Shown piece after piece: positions 16,218 to 23,813 of a DNA stretch of 59,873 nucleotides. The notes beneath the pieces are model-generated. The model was given only the letters and a program-made list of their open reading frames with translations, did not search any database and had not been told where the DNA came from. The stretch spans positions 1 through 59,873 of the forward strand of contig ONEG01000012.1 of assembly GCA_900316845.1 (NCBI GenBank), in the 5' to 3' direction. Position numbers and translations under genes: made by a program. Origin of the DNA: an uncultured Bacteroidales bacterium. Its GTDB lineage: Bacteria; Bacteroidota; Bacteroidia; Bacteroidales; Paludibacteraceae. The first letter of the stretch is position 1; each line of letters opens with the position of its first letter.

Positions 16218-16583
16218 ATGAAAGCAAAATGGACAGGGTTGGTGGATGAATTGCGGGGACATGTGGATCGCAATCACTACGCAAGGCGGATACCGGGAAA
16301 CTGGCAATATGCCGCTGTGTGCGAGAAGCCGGAATTGAGCGAAAAGACCAAGAAAAAGAAAGCCGCCCTGCCTCATGTGAAGAAGTTTAAGGAGATGATG
16401 GCGGAATGCAAGGCAATCTTGCATGATCCGGAGAAAAGGGCAGAATGGCAAGCGAAATACGACGAGGCAAAACGTGAGGCTATCCGGCAGAACAAACCCG
16501 TGCAAGGGCGGCTATGCGACTACGTGAAGCATGAGTTGATAGAGGCGCGGAAAAAGGCAGCGAGCGAGAGTTGTGAGGGGTAG
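16218..16583 (+). CDS. Small basic hypothetical protein
   Basis: 121 residues starting MKAKWTGLVDELRGHVDRNHY; the ATG at 16218 fits the promoter 26 bases upstream. It is very rich in Lys, Arg, Glu and Ala and looks helical throughout, with no signal peptide or membrane segment. Charge and size would suit a nucleic-acid-binding protein, but no motif proves this and I do not recognise the family. It lies just after the restriction-like pair but has its own promoter. Confidence 0.65.
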   Translation: MKAKWTGLVDELRGHVDRNHYARRIPGNWQYAAVCEKPELSEKTKKKKAALPHVKKFKEMMAECKAILHDPEKRAEWQAKYDEAKREAIRQNKPVQGRLCDYVKHELIEARKKAASESCEG

Positions 16584-16607
16584 TACAGAGGTCTAACGTC
16601 GTACGAA

Positions 16608-16651
16608 GCATACGATGAGCATACGTTCAGCATACGATGAGCATTCGATTG
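16608..16651. repeat. Four 11-bp repeats (GCATACGATGA)
   Basis: Units at 16608, 16619, 16630 and 16641: GCATACGATGA, GCATACGTTCA, GCATACGATGA, GCATTCGATTG. They lie between the hypothetical gene and the next promoter. Confidence 0.9.
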
Positions 16652-16707
16652 GACACTGAGGGGAGTCCTATTTTTTTTGCAAAAAATGTGTAAAAAATGC
16701 ACGCATA

Positions 16708-16739
16708 TTTGCGTATGTCAAAAAAAAGTAGTAATTTTG
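16708..16739 (+). promoter_or_regulatory. Promoter of the lipoprotein pair
   Basis: TTTGCGTATGTCAAAA starts at 16708 and TAATTTTG occupies 16732-16739, spacing 24. The transcript would start inside the decamer repeats that follow. Confidence 0.85.
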
Positions 16740-16740
16740 C

Positions 16741-16848
16741 GGCCGAAATAAGACGGAATAGGCAATAATAGGCCGAAATAGGCCGGGATAAGCAATAATA
16801 GGCAAAATAAGCAGGGATAAGCAATAATAGGCAATAATAGGCAAATAA
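16741..16848. repeat. About eleven 10-bp repeats (GGCAATAATA type) in a 5' leader
   Basis: Decamers such as GGCCGAAATA, GGCAATAATA, GGCCGGGATA and AGCAATAATA repeat with period 10 from 16741 to 16848 (one unit has 9 bases). This is the longest array in the window. It fills the untranslated leader between the promoter and the lipoprotein start at 16869. Confidence 0.9.
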
Positions 16849-16868
16849 CTCATAAAAAAAATAGAAAT

Positions 16869-17384
16869 ATGAAAAAGTTTTTTTATGTAGCACTCATGTG
16901 CATGGTAAGCGCGGTATTTTTTAGTGCTTGCAACAAGAATGAGCCGGAAGATGGCGGAAACAAAGTGAATTACGATCAGATGATCGGTTCGTGGAAGTTG
17001 ACCTCCTATTCCGTTCTTTGGAAGAACCTCGATGACAACATCACCGAGAAAGAGCTGAACTACACCGACGGTTATCTCGTTATTGAGAAGAGACACACCG
17101 ACGACGGCGATGCGTATTTCTACAAAGAGAACTTTGCCAACGAGAGCCGCGAGGAGTACGAAGGAATGCTGTACATCGACACGAAGAACAACCAAGTTTA
17201 TTTCTATGCAGAGGATGGTTTCTCTCGTAGAGACAATGCAGAAATCTATGATTTCAAGGTATCGTTCCCTGCAGACGGCAAGATGGAATGGGACTACCAC
17301 ACCACAGCGACCCACAGCCAAAACGGCGTTTCCCATCAATGCAAACGCGACGTGAAAGCAGTTTTTGTAAAACAACTACAATAA
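16869..17384 (+). CDS. Lipocalin-like secreted lipoprotein
   Basis: 171 residues. The N terminus MKKFFYVALMCMVSAVFFSAC is a lipoprotein signal with the Cys at residue 21. MIGSWKLTSYS near residue 38 followed by a beta-rich region is the pattern of Bacteroidales lipocalin-like lipoproteins (DUF4923/5640 type). Ligand and role are unknown. A second lipoprotein gene follows after 13 bases and shares the promoter. Confidence 0.75.
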   Translation: MKKFFYVALMCMVSAVFFSACNKNEPEDGGNKVNYDQMIGSWKLTSYSVLWKNLDDNITEKELNYTDGYLVIEKRHTDDGDAYFYKENFANESREEYEGMLYIDTKNNQVYFYAEDGFSRRDNAEIYDFKVSFPADGKMEWDYHTTATHSQNGVSHQCKRDVKAVFVKQLQ

Positions 17385-17397
17385 TTTATTTACAGCA

Positions 17398-17772
17398 ATG
17401 AAAAAGATTTTTTCTTTGGCAGTAGTATGCTGCCTCGCCCTGGTGGGCGTTGTGTTCGCTTCGTGCGAAACCGAGCAGAAAAGTAGCTATCCGTATGAAG
17501 TAAAGTTGGCTGCAGTAGATCAGGATCCGGCATTGAGCATGCTGTTTGAGCTGAATGGTCTGCCTATTATCAACGAGGAGATGGAGAAAGCAGCAGATCA
17601 GAAGGGCATCATCTTCAAAGACACTCGTTCCAACGCCGACAAACGTGCGAAAGAGGCTTTTGCTAAAGGTGTTGATCGCGTACGCAAAGAGACCAACGAC
17701 TCGTACAAAGGTCTGATCGTCGTTCTCAACTTTGCTGACCCGGTCGCAGAGATCGATAGAGCGACACTTTAA
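17398..17772 (+). CDS. Small lipoprotein of unknown function
   Basis: 124 residues with a lipoprotein signal (Cys at residue 23, VVFASC). The mature part is short, with no recognised domain. The stop at 17770-17772 is early: the +1 frame stays open and encodes SDVEKLTDFVQKECF downstream, so a recent frameshift that shortened the protein is possible. That stretch overlaps a DNA repeat also found at 42695 and then runs into the terminator, so I keep the shorter frame. Confidence 0.65.
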   Translation: MKKIFSLAVVCCLALVGVVFASCETEQKSSYPYEVKLAAVDQDPALSMLFELNGLPIINEEMEKAADQKGIIFKDTRSNADKRAKEAFAKGVDRVRKETNDSYKGLIVVLNFADPVAEIDRATL

Positions 17773-17779
17773 GCCGTCG

Positions 17780-17806
17780 GATGTGGAAAAATTGACGGAT
17801 TTTGTA
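17780..17806. repeat. 27-bp dispersed repeat, copy 1
   Basis: Begins GATGTGGAAAAATTGACGGA; 26 of 27 bases match 42695-42721. Both copies lie some 50-65 bases upstream of a promoter -33 box. Confidence 0.8.
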
Positions 17807-17810
17807 CAAA

Positions 17811-17834
17811 AGGAGTGCTTCGGCACTCTTTTTG
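17811..17834 (+). terminator. Terminator of the lipoprotein pair
   Basis: GAGTGC, loop TTCG, GCACTC (17813-17828), then TTTTTG. A classic UUCG-capped intrinsic terminator. Confidence 0.9.
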
Positions 17835-17843
17835 CGTCAATAG

Positions 17844-17875
17844 TTTGCGTATGTCAAAAAAAAGCAGTAAATTTG
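17844..17875 (+). promoter_or_regulatory. Promoter of dapB
   Basis: TTTGCGTATGTCAAAA starts at 17844 and TAAATTTG occupies 17868-17875, spacing 24. Confidence 0.85.
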
Positions 17876-17931
17876 TAGCCGATTTTGTGCGCACGTGGTA
17901 AACGCGCACGTACACATACAATAAATAAAGA

Positions 17932-18573
17932 ATGAAAATAGCAATTATCGGATACGGAAAGATGGGTCACATGATCGAGGAAGTGGCCCTGAGCAGAGGT
18001 CACGAAATCGTGGCTACTATTGACGCCGGCGATGCCTTCGACCTGAAAGGCGCCGACGTGGCGATTGAGTTCACTACACCGGCAACGGCAGAGGAGAACA
18101 TCCACAAGGCGTGGGCGCAAGGCGTGCCGGTGGTTTCCGGCTCGACCGGGTGGGACGCCGCAGCGCTGATAGATGAAGACCGACGGACGCATGACAAACA
18201 AATGCTTGTTTGGAGCAGCAACTACTCCGTGGGAGTGAATATATTCTTTGAGGTGAACAAACTGCTGGCTGAGGAGATGGCTTCCCAGCCGCAGTACACG
18301 CCTTCCATCACCGAGACCCACCACATTCACAAACTCGACAAGCCGTCGGGTACCGCCAAAACTTTGGCAGAACAGATCCGAGATATCGATATGTCGAAAC
18401 ATCGAAATATCGAAGATATTCAAATTGAATCCATCCGCGAAGGCGAAGTGCCGGGGACGCATGAGGTGAAATGGGACAGCGAAGAGGATACCATCATTAT
18501 TACACACATCGCCAAAGGCCGCAGGGGTTTTGCCCTCGGAGCCGTACTTGCTGCGGAAGCGTTAAACTGTTAA
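17932..18573 (+). CDS. dapB: 4-hydroxy-tetrahydrodipicolinate reductase
   Basis: 213 residues, shorter than the usual 240-270 but with both halves present. GYGKMGHMI binds NAD(P)H; HHIHKLDKPSGTA holds the catalytic His and Lys and the substrate-binding loop; IREGEVPGTHEV follows. It reduces the dihydrodipicolinate precursor for lysine and meso-diaminopimelate. An octamer repeat (18383-18414) is inserted in frame before IESIREG. The last residues (LNC) and the stop codon lie inside another repeat array (18561-18600). Confidence 0.95.
   Translation: MKIAIIGYGKMGHMIEEVALSRGHEIVATIDAGDAFDLKGADVAIEFTTPATAEENIHKAWAQGVPVVSGSTGWDAAALIDEDRRTHDKQMLVWSSNYSVGVNIFFEVNKLLAEEMASQPQYTPSITETHHIHKLDKPSGTAKTLAEQIRDIDMSKHRNIEDIQIESIREGEVPGTHEVKWDSEEDTIIITHIAKGRRGFALGAVLAAEALNC
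18383..18414. repeat. ATATCGAA octamers in dapB
   Basis: Units ATATCGAT, ATGTCGAA, ACATCGAA, ATATCGAA, period 8. They encode DIDMSKHRNIED. The same unit family is at 23441, 32238 and 46958. Confidence 0.85.
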
Positions 18574-18600
18574 ACCGTTAAGCTGTTAAATGGTTAGTAT
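18561..18600. repeat. GTTAAACT octamers at the dapB-lepB junction
   Basis: Five units with period 8: GTTAAACT, GTTAAACC, GTTAAGCT, GTTAAATG, GTTAGTAT. The array supplies the dapB stop codon and contains an ATG (18590) in frame with lepB. Confidence 0.9.
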
Positions 18601-19960
18601 GAAAAGTTTTCAAGATAGAATTAACGAAGTGCCGCGCGGAGGATGGATTCGCGCAGGAATCTGGAGCGCGCTCTATATCGCGTTCGTCATCTGGGTCGCA
18701 TGGGGCGACTGGAAGAGTCTGGGTTGGCTGCTCCTTCTGCCGCTGATCGTAGATGCCTTCACAACGAAGTATATCAACTACTCTTGGTGGCGCAAATACA
18801 AGGACACCAAGCCCTCCCTCTACACCCTTTGCTCGTGGATAGACGCAATTGTGTTTGCCCTCGTGGCGGTGTATTTTATCAACCTCTATATCTTCCAGAA
18901 CTACCAGATTCCCTCTTCGTCTCTGGAGAAGAGTTTGCGGGTCGGAGACTTCCTGTACGTAAGCAAGATGGCGTACGGAGCCCGCGTACCGCAGACACCG
19001 CTGAGTATGCCGCTCGTGCAACACACGATGCCGGAATGGTTGGGCGGAGGAAAGAGTTATTTCGACAACCCGCATTGGGACTACAAGCGCCTCGCCGGAT
19101 GGACGAGTCCGAAGAAAGGCGATATCGTCGTCTTTAATTTCCCTGCCGGCGACACGGTGTGTCTCAAGATGCAGAACCCCGACTACTATACCCTCAAACA
19201 CTACTACGGCGAGGCCTTGCTCAATCAGCGTAAGGATGTGTTTGGCGAGATTGTCACGCGGCCTGTGGATCGGCGTGAGAACTACGTCAAGCGCTGCGTA
19301 GGCGAACCGGGAGACAGTTTGCAGATCATCGACAATGTCGTTTATACGAAGTCGAAAGTCGAAAGTCGAAAGTCGAAAGCAGAGTGGCTTCGCGAGCCGG
19401 AGAGAGAGGGCTTACAGTTGAATTATCTCGTGCAGACCGACGGGCATGTGTTCGGTGCCAAATATCTGGAGAAGATCGGTATCAGCATAGCTGACCGCAT
19501 CCAGATAGACGCCACCACCTGGCATTTCCCGCTGACAAAGGCGATGAAGGAGGAGTTGACCCAGAACCCGCATGTGGTATCCGTGATGGTGGAGCCTTCG
19601 GATCGCGGTGGAGAGGTCTATCCGCTGGGACATAACACCTGGACGAGAGACAACTACGGACCGATCTACATCCCGAAGAAAGGCGATAAACTAATGATTA
19701 CTGAGGAGAACTACTGGGTCTATAAGCGGATTGCAGACGCGTACGAGTTCAAGCCCATGAAGATCGGCGAGGAGTACGAGTTTGAGATGGATTACTACTG
19801 GATGCAGGGTGATAACCGCCATAACTCCGCCGACAGCCGTTACTGGGGTTTTGTGCCGGAGGATCACATCGTCGGACGGCCGGTATTCATCTGGCTGAGT
19901 ATCGACAAGGACAAACATTCCATCCGCTGGGAGCGGCTTGGCAGAGGAGCAAAGAGATAG
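18599..19960 (+). CDS. lepB: Signal peptidase I
   Basis: 454 residues. It removes signal peptides at the outer face of the inner membrane. The N-terminal part has membrane segments (IWSALYIAFVIWVAW; DAIVFALVAVYFINLYIF). The catalytic Ser is in IPSSSLEKSL, the general-base Lys in ENYVKRCVGEPGD, and box E reads GDNRHNSADSRYWG. I prefer the ATG at 18599 (MKSFQDRI) because the alternative at 18590 lies inside a repeat array. A GTCGAAA array (19351-19378) is inserted in the periplasmic domain after the Lys box. Confidence 0.93.
   Translation: MKSFQDRINEVPRGGWIRAGIWSALYIAFVIWVAWGDWKSLGWLLLLPLIVDAFTTKYINYSWWRKYKDTKPSLYTLCSWIDAIVFALVAVYFINLYIFQNYQIPSSSLEKSLRVGDFLYVSKMAYGARVPQTPLSMPLVQHTMPEWLGGGKSYFDNPHWDYKRLAGWTSPKKGDIVVFNFPAGDTVCLKMQNPDYYTLKHYYGEALLNQRKDVFGEIVTRPVDRRENYVKRCVGEPGDSLQIIDNVVYTKSKVESRKSKAEWLREPEREGLQLNYLVQTDGHVFGAKYLEKIGISIADRIQIDATTWHFPLTKAMKEELTQNPHVVSVMVEPSDRGGEVYPLGHNTWTRDNYGPIYIPKKGDKLMITEENYWVYKRIADAYEFKPMKIGEEYEFEMDYYWMQGDNRHNSADSRYWGFVPEDHIVGRPVFIWLSIDKDKHSIRWERLGRGAKR
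19351..19378. repeat. Four perfect GTCGAAA heptamers inside lepB
   Basis: Same array as in dxs (6461-6488), including the preceding GAA, but read here as KSKVESRKSK, one frame off from the dxs reading. Confidence 0.95.
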
Positions 19961-19963
19961 TGC

Positions 19964-20062
19964 GGAGGGTTTAGTACCCTTCGGAGTAACTCGCCCCCTG
20001 CTCGACGGATTTTCGCGTACCCCTTCGCGAAAATACGCCTCCGAGAGGGTACTAAATCCTCC
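19964..20062. repeat. Long imperfect hairpin between lepB and the wbqC-like gene
   Basis: The arm at 19964-19986 (core TTTAGTACCCT) pairs with 20039-20062 (core AGGGTACTAAA), with one wobble and one small bulge. Inside lies a second 9-bp stem, ATTTTCGCG 20009-20017 with CGCGAAAAT 20026-20034. There is no T-tract, so it is not an ordinary terminator. A small non-autonomous element or an mRNA-processing hairpin is possible. Confidence 0.85.
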
Positions 20063-20084
20063 GAGCGTAAAAAAAGAAAGAAAA

Positions 20085-20612
20085 ATGGTATTACCGATAG
20101 CATATATGGCACCAAAGGAGTGGTACAAAGCGTATCTGATTGCTCCTGAGGAAGTGGAGATCGAGGGTCTGGAGTCTTTTGAAAAACAGACCTGTCGGAA
20201 CAGAGCCATCATTGGAAAAGGGATCATGCTGAGTGTGCCTGTGAAAAAAGTAGAGCATAAGCAGTTGACGCGGGACATAGAAATCAGTTACCAGAGTCAT
20301 TGGCAACACCAACATTGGATTTCACTGGTATCGACTTATAAAAACACGCCGTTTTTTGATTACTACGAGGAGTTTTTTAAGCCGTTTTATGAGAAAGAGT
20401 ACCGCTTTTTATGGGATCTGAACAGCGAGATACATGAGACGATCATGGCATTGCTGAACAACGAGAGACCGGGATTAGGAGAAAGCCGTTTTGCGTACCG
20501 TTGTACGGCTGATTGGGGAGGCGAAGAGTTGAACCGATTTTTCGGAGAGGGGAAGAGTATATTAGATGATTTATTTGAATATGGGCCGGCGACAACCGAC
20601 CATTGGAAATGA
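20085..20612 (+). CDS. WbqC-like family protein
   Basis: 175 residues starting MVLPIAYMAPKEWYKAYL. ESFEKQTCRNRAII and GIMLSVPV match the WbqC-like family, members of which sit in O-antigen clusters or beside lepB and dapB in Bacteroidales. The reaction is unproven; a role in sugar modification is suggested in the family. The ATG at 20085 lies after the long hairpin; an open extension upstream runs through that hairpin and is rejected. Its stop overlaps the ilvE start (ATGA). Confidence 0.8.
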   Translation: MVLPIAYMAPKEWYKAYLIAPEEVEIEGLESFEKQTCRNRAIIGKGIMLSVPVKKVEHKQLTRDIEISYQSHWQHQHWISLVSTYKNTPFFDYYEEFFKPFYEKEYRFLWDLNSEIHETIMALLNNERPGLGESRFAYRCTADWGGEELNRFFGEGKSILDDLFEYGPATTDHWK

Positions 20613-21619
20613 AAGAGATTGATTGGAGTAAACTGGGATTTCATTACACGGAGCCGGACTATATTGTTCGCGCCGCGTATCATGATGGCGCATGGGAAGA
20701 ACCCTACGCCACGAAGGACAAGTTCCTGCACTTGCATGTGTCGGCTACTTGTTTGCAGTATGGTCAAGAGGCCTTTGAGGGACTGAAAGCTTTCCGGGGA
20801 GTAGATGGGAAGATCCGTATCTTCCGCTGGCGGGAGAATGCCAAACGAATGGCACGAAGCGCAGAGGGACTGTACATGCAGCCCGTGCCGGAGGAGTTAT
20901 TCGGCAAAGCCATCCGGCTGGCGTTAGAGAAGAATATGGATTTTCTGCCGCCTTACGGAACCGGCGCGACGCTTTATTTCCGACCGCTGCTGATCGGTAC
21001 AACGCCGAGGCTGGGTGTGGGACCGGGCAAGGATTTTGAGTTCATCGTCATTCCTTCACCGATAGGTCCGTACTATCCTGGCAAGTTCCATTGCACCACG
21101 TTCATCGTGAACCGGCATGTGGACCGTGCGGCGCCTTATGGAACAGGAACCTTCAAGGTCGGCGGCAACTACGCTTCGTCCTTCCGTGCTACCGAACCGG
21201 CTCATGCGCAAGGGATGGATTGCCTCTTTTTGGATTCCAAATACCATCGGTACATTGACGAGTGCTCGGCAGCGAACTTCATCGGTATCCGCGGAAACGA
21301 ATACCTGACGCCGAGATCCTCTGCGATTTTGCCGAGTATCACGAATGACAGTCTGATGACCTTAGCGAAGGACTTAGGAATGAAAGTGACAAGACGGCAT
21401 ATCCGGCTGGAGGAACTGGCGGACATGAGCGAAGCCGCAGCTTGCGGAACGGCGTGCGTCATCAGCCCGATTGACAAAGTGATTGACCCGGAGAAGAACA
21501 AGATTTACCACCTGAGCGACGAACCGGGACCGGTACTCACAAAGCTCTACCACGCCTTGCGAGACATCCAATTCGGCCGAGCGGAAGACAAGCACGGATG
21601 GTGCACCGTGATTGACTAG
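20609..21619 (+). CDS. ilvE: Branched-chain amino acid aminotransferase
   Basis: 336 residues; a PLP enzyme of fold type IV interconverting Leu/Ile/Val and their 2-oxo acids with glutamate. GQEAFEGLKAFR, the PLP-Lys region GTFKVGGNYASS, and EELADMSEAAACGTACVISP are clear family signatures. The start overlaps the previous stop by four bases. The stop codon TAG lies inside a CTAG octamer array. Confidence 0.95.
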   Translation: MKEIDWSKLGFHYTEPDYIVRAAYHDGAWEEPYATKDKFLHLHVSATCLQYGQEAFEGLKAFRGVDGKIRIFRWRENAKRMARSAEGLYMQPVPEELFGKAIRLALEKNMDFLPPYGTGATLYFRPLLIGTTPRLGVGPGKDFEFIVIPSPIGPYYPGKFHCTTFIVNRHVDRAAPYGTGTFKVGGNYASSFRATEPAHAQGMDCLFLDSKYHRYIDECSAANFIGIRGNEYLTPRSSAILPSITNDSLMTLAKDLGMKVTRRHIRLEELADMSEAAACGTACVISPIDKVIDPEKNKIYHLSDEPGPVLTKLYHALRDIQFGRAEDKHGWCTVID

Positions 21620-21660
21620 GACCCTAGAACCCTAGGCCCCTAGTCTACTAGTACACTAGG
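21616..21660. repeat. Six CTAG-centred octamers after ilvE
   Basis: CTAG recurs exactly every 8 bases at 21616, 21624, 21632, 21640, 21648 and 21656 with variable flanks. The first unit supplies the ilvE stop. The array fills most of the gap before the POT transporter. A matching array ends the RluA-type gene (47920-47955). Confidence 0.95.
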
Positions 21661-21684
21661 AAAACAACAAAAACCAAATAATTT

Positions 21685-23223
21685 ATGTTTAAGAATCAAC
21701 CCAAAGGATTGTTCGCGTTGGCTTTAGCCAACACAGGCGAGCGTTTCGGCTACTACACGATGTTAGCCGTCTTTGCGCTTTTCTTGCGCGCTAATTTTGG
21801 TCTGTCGGCTTCAGCTGCAGGCGCAATCTATTCTACGTTCCTGGCGTTCGTATATTTCCTGCCGCTCATCGGCGGTATCGTAGCCGACAAAATCGGTTAC
21901 GGCAAGTGCGTGACGATAGGTATCATCATTATGTTCTTAGGCTATGTGCTTCTGGCGATCCCGATGGGAGGCGTGGAGTACGGTAGCACGGCGGTAGCCA
22001 TGGCCGGCATGATTGGTGCGCTGGTGCTCATCAGTTTCGGAACCGGCCTCTTCAAAGGCAACCTGCAGGTGATGGTCGGCAACCTCTACGACGACCCGGC
22101 TTATGCCGACCGCCGCGATGCTGCTTTCTCGCTCTTCTACATGGCGATCAACATCGGTGCGATGTTCGCTCCGACGGCCGCTGTGAAGATCATGGCTTGG
22201 GCGCAAGAGAGCCTCGGCACAAGTGTGAACGACAGTTATCACTTCGCTTTCGCCGTAGCTTGCGCGTCGCTGATACTCAGTATTGCCATCTACTATGCTT
22301 GCCGTCCTTGGTTCAAGCACGTGGAGAACACCGCTAAGCAAGCCGCAGCAAGCGGTCAGAAAGTAGAGACGCTCTCGCCAGAGCAGACGAAAAAACGCAT
22401 CGTAGCATTGTGCCTCGTGTTTGCAGTAGTACTCTTCTTCTGGATGGCTTTCCACCAGAACGGTCTGACGCTGACCTATTTCGCCAACGAGTTCGTGACG
22501 CCGGTTGTATCGGGCGTACAGACGATGGCTTTTGATATCTGGAACTTGGTTCTGGTAGCGGTTCTTGTGTACGCGCTGTTTGGTCTTTTCGGCGAGGGTA
22601 CGAAAAAAGCGAAAATGATCTGGTCTTGTGTCGGTGTCGCAGTACTGGGTGCGCTGGCGTACAAGTACCTCCACCACCCCGCTGAGTTGGGTATTTCCGC
22701 ACCGATCTTCCAGCAGTTTAACCCCTTCTACGTAGTTGCCCTGACGCCGGTGAGCATGGCTATCTTCGGTGCGCTGGCAGCGAAAGGCAAAGAGCCCTCT
22801 GCACCGCGTAAGATCGCGTACGGAATGTTGGTTGCCGCAGCAGCTTATGCCGTGATGGCGTTCTGCTCAATCGGTCTCTTGACGCCGGCAGAGCAGGAGT
22901 TGGCTCGCGTCACAGGCGATGGTACGTTCGTGAATGCGAATGTGCTGATCTTGACCTATCTGGTACTCACTTTCGGCGAGCTGCTGCTCAGCCCGATGGG
23001 TATCTCGTTTGTCAGCAAAGTGGCACCTCCGCAGTACAAAGGAATGATGATGGGTGGCTGGTTCGTAGCTACCGCATTGGGTAACTTCCTCGTTTCTGTA
23101 GGTGGTTTCCTCTGGGGCAACTTACCGTTGTGGCTCGTATGGGGTGTATTCATCGGCGTTTGCCTCATCGCCGCTATCTTTATGTTCGCAATGATGGGTA
23201 AATTAGAAGACGCAACAAAATAA
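21685..23223 (+). CDS. POT/PTR-family proton-dependent oligopeptide transporter
   Basis: 512 residues, about 14 membrane segments. GERFGYYTM at residues 18-26 is the ExxERFxYY proton-coupling motif; FYMAINIGA is the second PTR2 signature. It would import di- and tripeptides with protons across the inner membrane. Its TAA shares its last base with the next ATG, so the following gene is coupled to it. Confidence 0.93.
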   Translation: MFKNQPKGLFALALANTGERFGYYTMLAVFALFLRANFGLSASAAGAIYSTFLAFVYFLPLIGGIVADKIGYGKCVTIGIIIMFLGYVLLAIPMGGVEYGSTAVAMAGMIGALVLISFGTGLFKGNLQVMVGNLYDDPAYADRRDAAFSLFYMAINIGAMFAPTAAVKIMAWAQESLGTSVNDSYHFAFAVACASLILSIAIYYACRPWFKHVENTAKQAAASGQKVETLSPEQTKKRIVALCLVFAVVLFFWMAFHQNGLTLTYFANEFVTPVVSGVQTMAFDIWNLVLVAVLVYALFGLFGEGTKKAKMIWSCVGVAVLGALAYKYLHHPAELGISAPIFQQFNPFYVVALTPVSMAIFGALAAKGKEPSAPRKIAYGMLVAAAAYAVMAFCSIGLLTPAEQELARVTGDGTFVNANVLILTYLVLTFGELLLSPMGISFVSKVAPPQYKGMMMGGWFVATALGNFLVSVGGFLWGNLPLWLVWGVFIGVCLIAAIFMFAMMGKLEDATK

Positions 23224-23813
23224 TGGAAGAAGTAATTAAATATTTTGAGTCCCTCGAAGCACGGATAGCGGAATACGAAAAACGCATCGCCGTGCTTGAG
23301 GAGGCTCAGCAAACCAACGAAGCCGTGATCGCTTCGATGGAGGCAGAGATCGAGGAGCTGAAAAGCCGGCCTCTACCGGAACCGCAAGTAGTAGAGAAAG
23401 TGGTGGAGAAGATCATTGAGAAACCCGTCGAGATACCGGAATCTCGAGATATCGAAATATCGAAAGAACCCGTAGTAGAGCCTGTTCCCGAACCCGTGGC
23501 AGAAGAGCCAGTTCCCGAACCCGTGAAGGAAGGACCCTCGCCTGTAGTAGAGGAGCAAGTTTCTCCCAAAGCAGCGGTCTATGGCAAACCGGTGGACGAC
23601 ATCCGTCAGGCGATCTCTTTGGGCGATCGATTCTTGTACCAACGTGAGCTGTTCGGCCAGAACGCCGAATTGATGCAACGTACCCTCACGGAGATCAACG
23701 GTCTGAAGTCCTTCGATGAGGCTATGAGTTATATCAACTCTCGCTTCCAATGGGACACCGAGAGCAATAGTTATCAACAGTTTGTCGTGAGCCTGCATCG
23801 CAGGTTTGGTTAA
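23223..23813 (+). CDS. Coiled-coil, Val/Pro/Glu-rich protein with conserved C-terminal domain
   Basis: 196 residues. Residues 1-50 are a coiled coil (KYFESLEARIAEYEKRIAVLEEAQ). A low-complexity middle rich in Pro, Val and Glu follows, partly built on an ATATCGAA repeat (RDIEISKEP). The C-terminal 75 residues (DDIRQAISLGDRFLYQREL, then SYINSRFQWD) match a domain common at the end of Bacteroidota proteins of unknown function. There is no signal peptide. It sits between a transporter and rsmI and overlaps the former by one base. Confidence 0.75.
   Translation: MEEVIKYFESLEARIAEYEKRIAVLEEAQQTNEAVIASMEAEIEELKSRPLPEPQVVEKVVEKIIEKPVEIPESRDIEISKEPVVEPVPEPVAEEPVPEPVKEGPSPVVEEQVSPKAAVYGKPVDDIRQAISLGDRFLYQRELFGQNAELMQRTLTEINGLKSFDEAMSYINSRFQWDTESNSYQQFVVSLHRRFG
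23441..23465. repeat. ATATCGAA repeats in the coiled-coil gene
   Basis: ATCTCGAG, ATATCGAA, ATATCGAA, period 8, in frame as SRDIEISKE. Confidence 0.7.

Noticed and set aside
16608..16848. CRISPR array
   Set aside because: Units are 10-11 bp, contiguous and without spacers; no cas genes in the window.
19938..20084. Longer N terminus for the wbqC-like protein
   Set aside because: The extension is encoded by the nested hairpin and does not resemble the family, which begins at LPIAYMAPKEWY.
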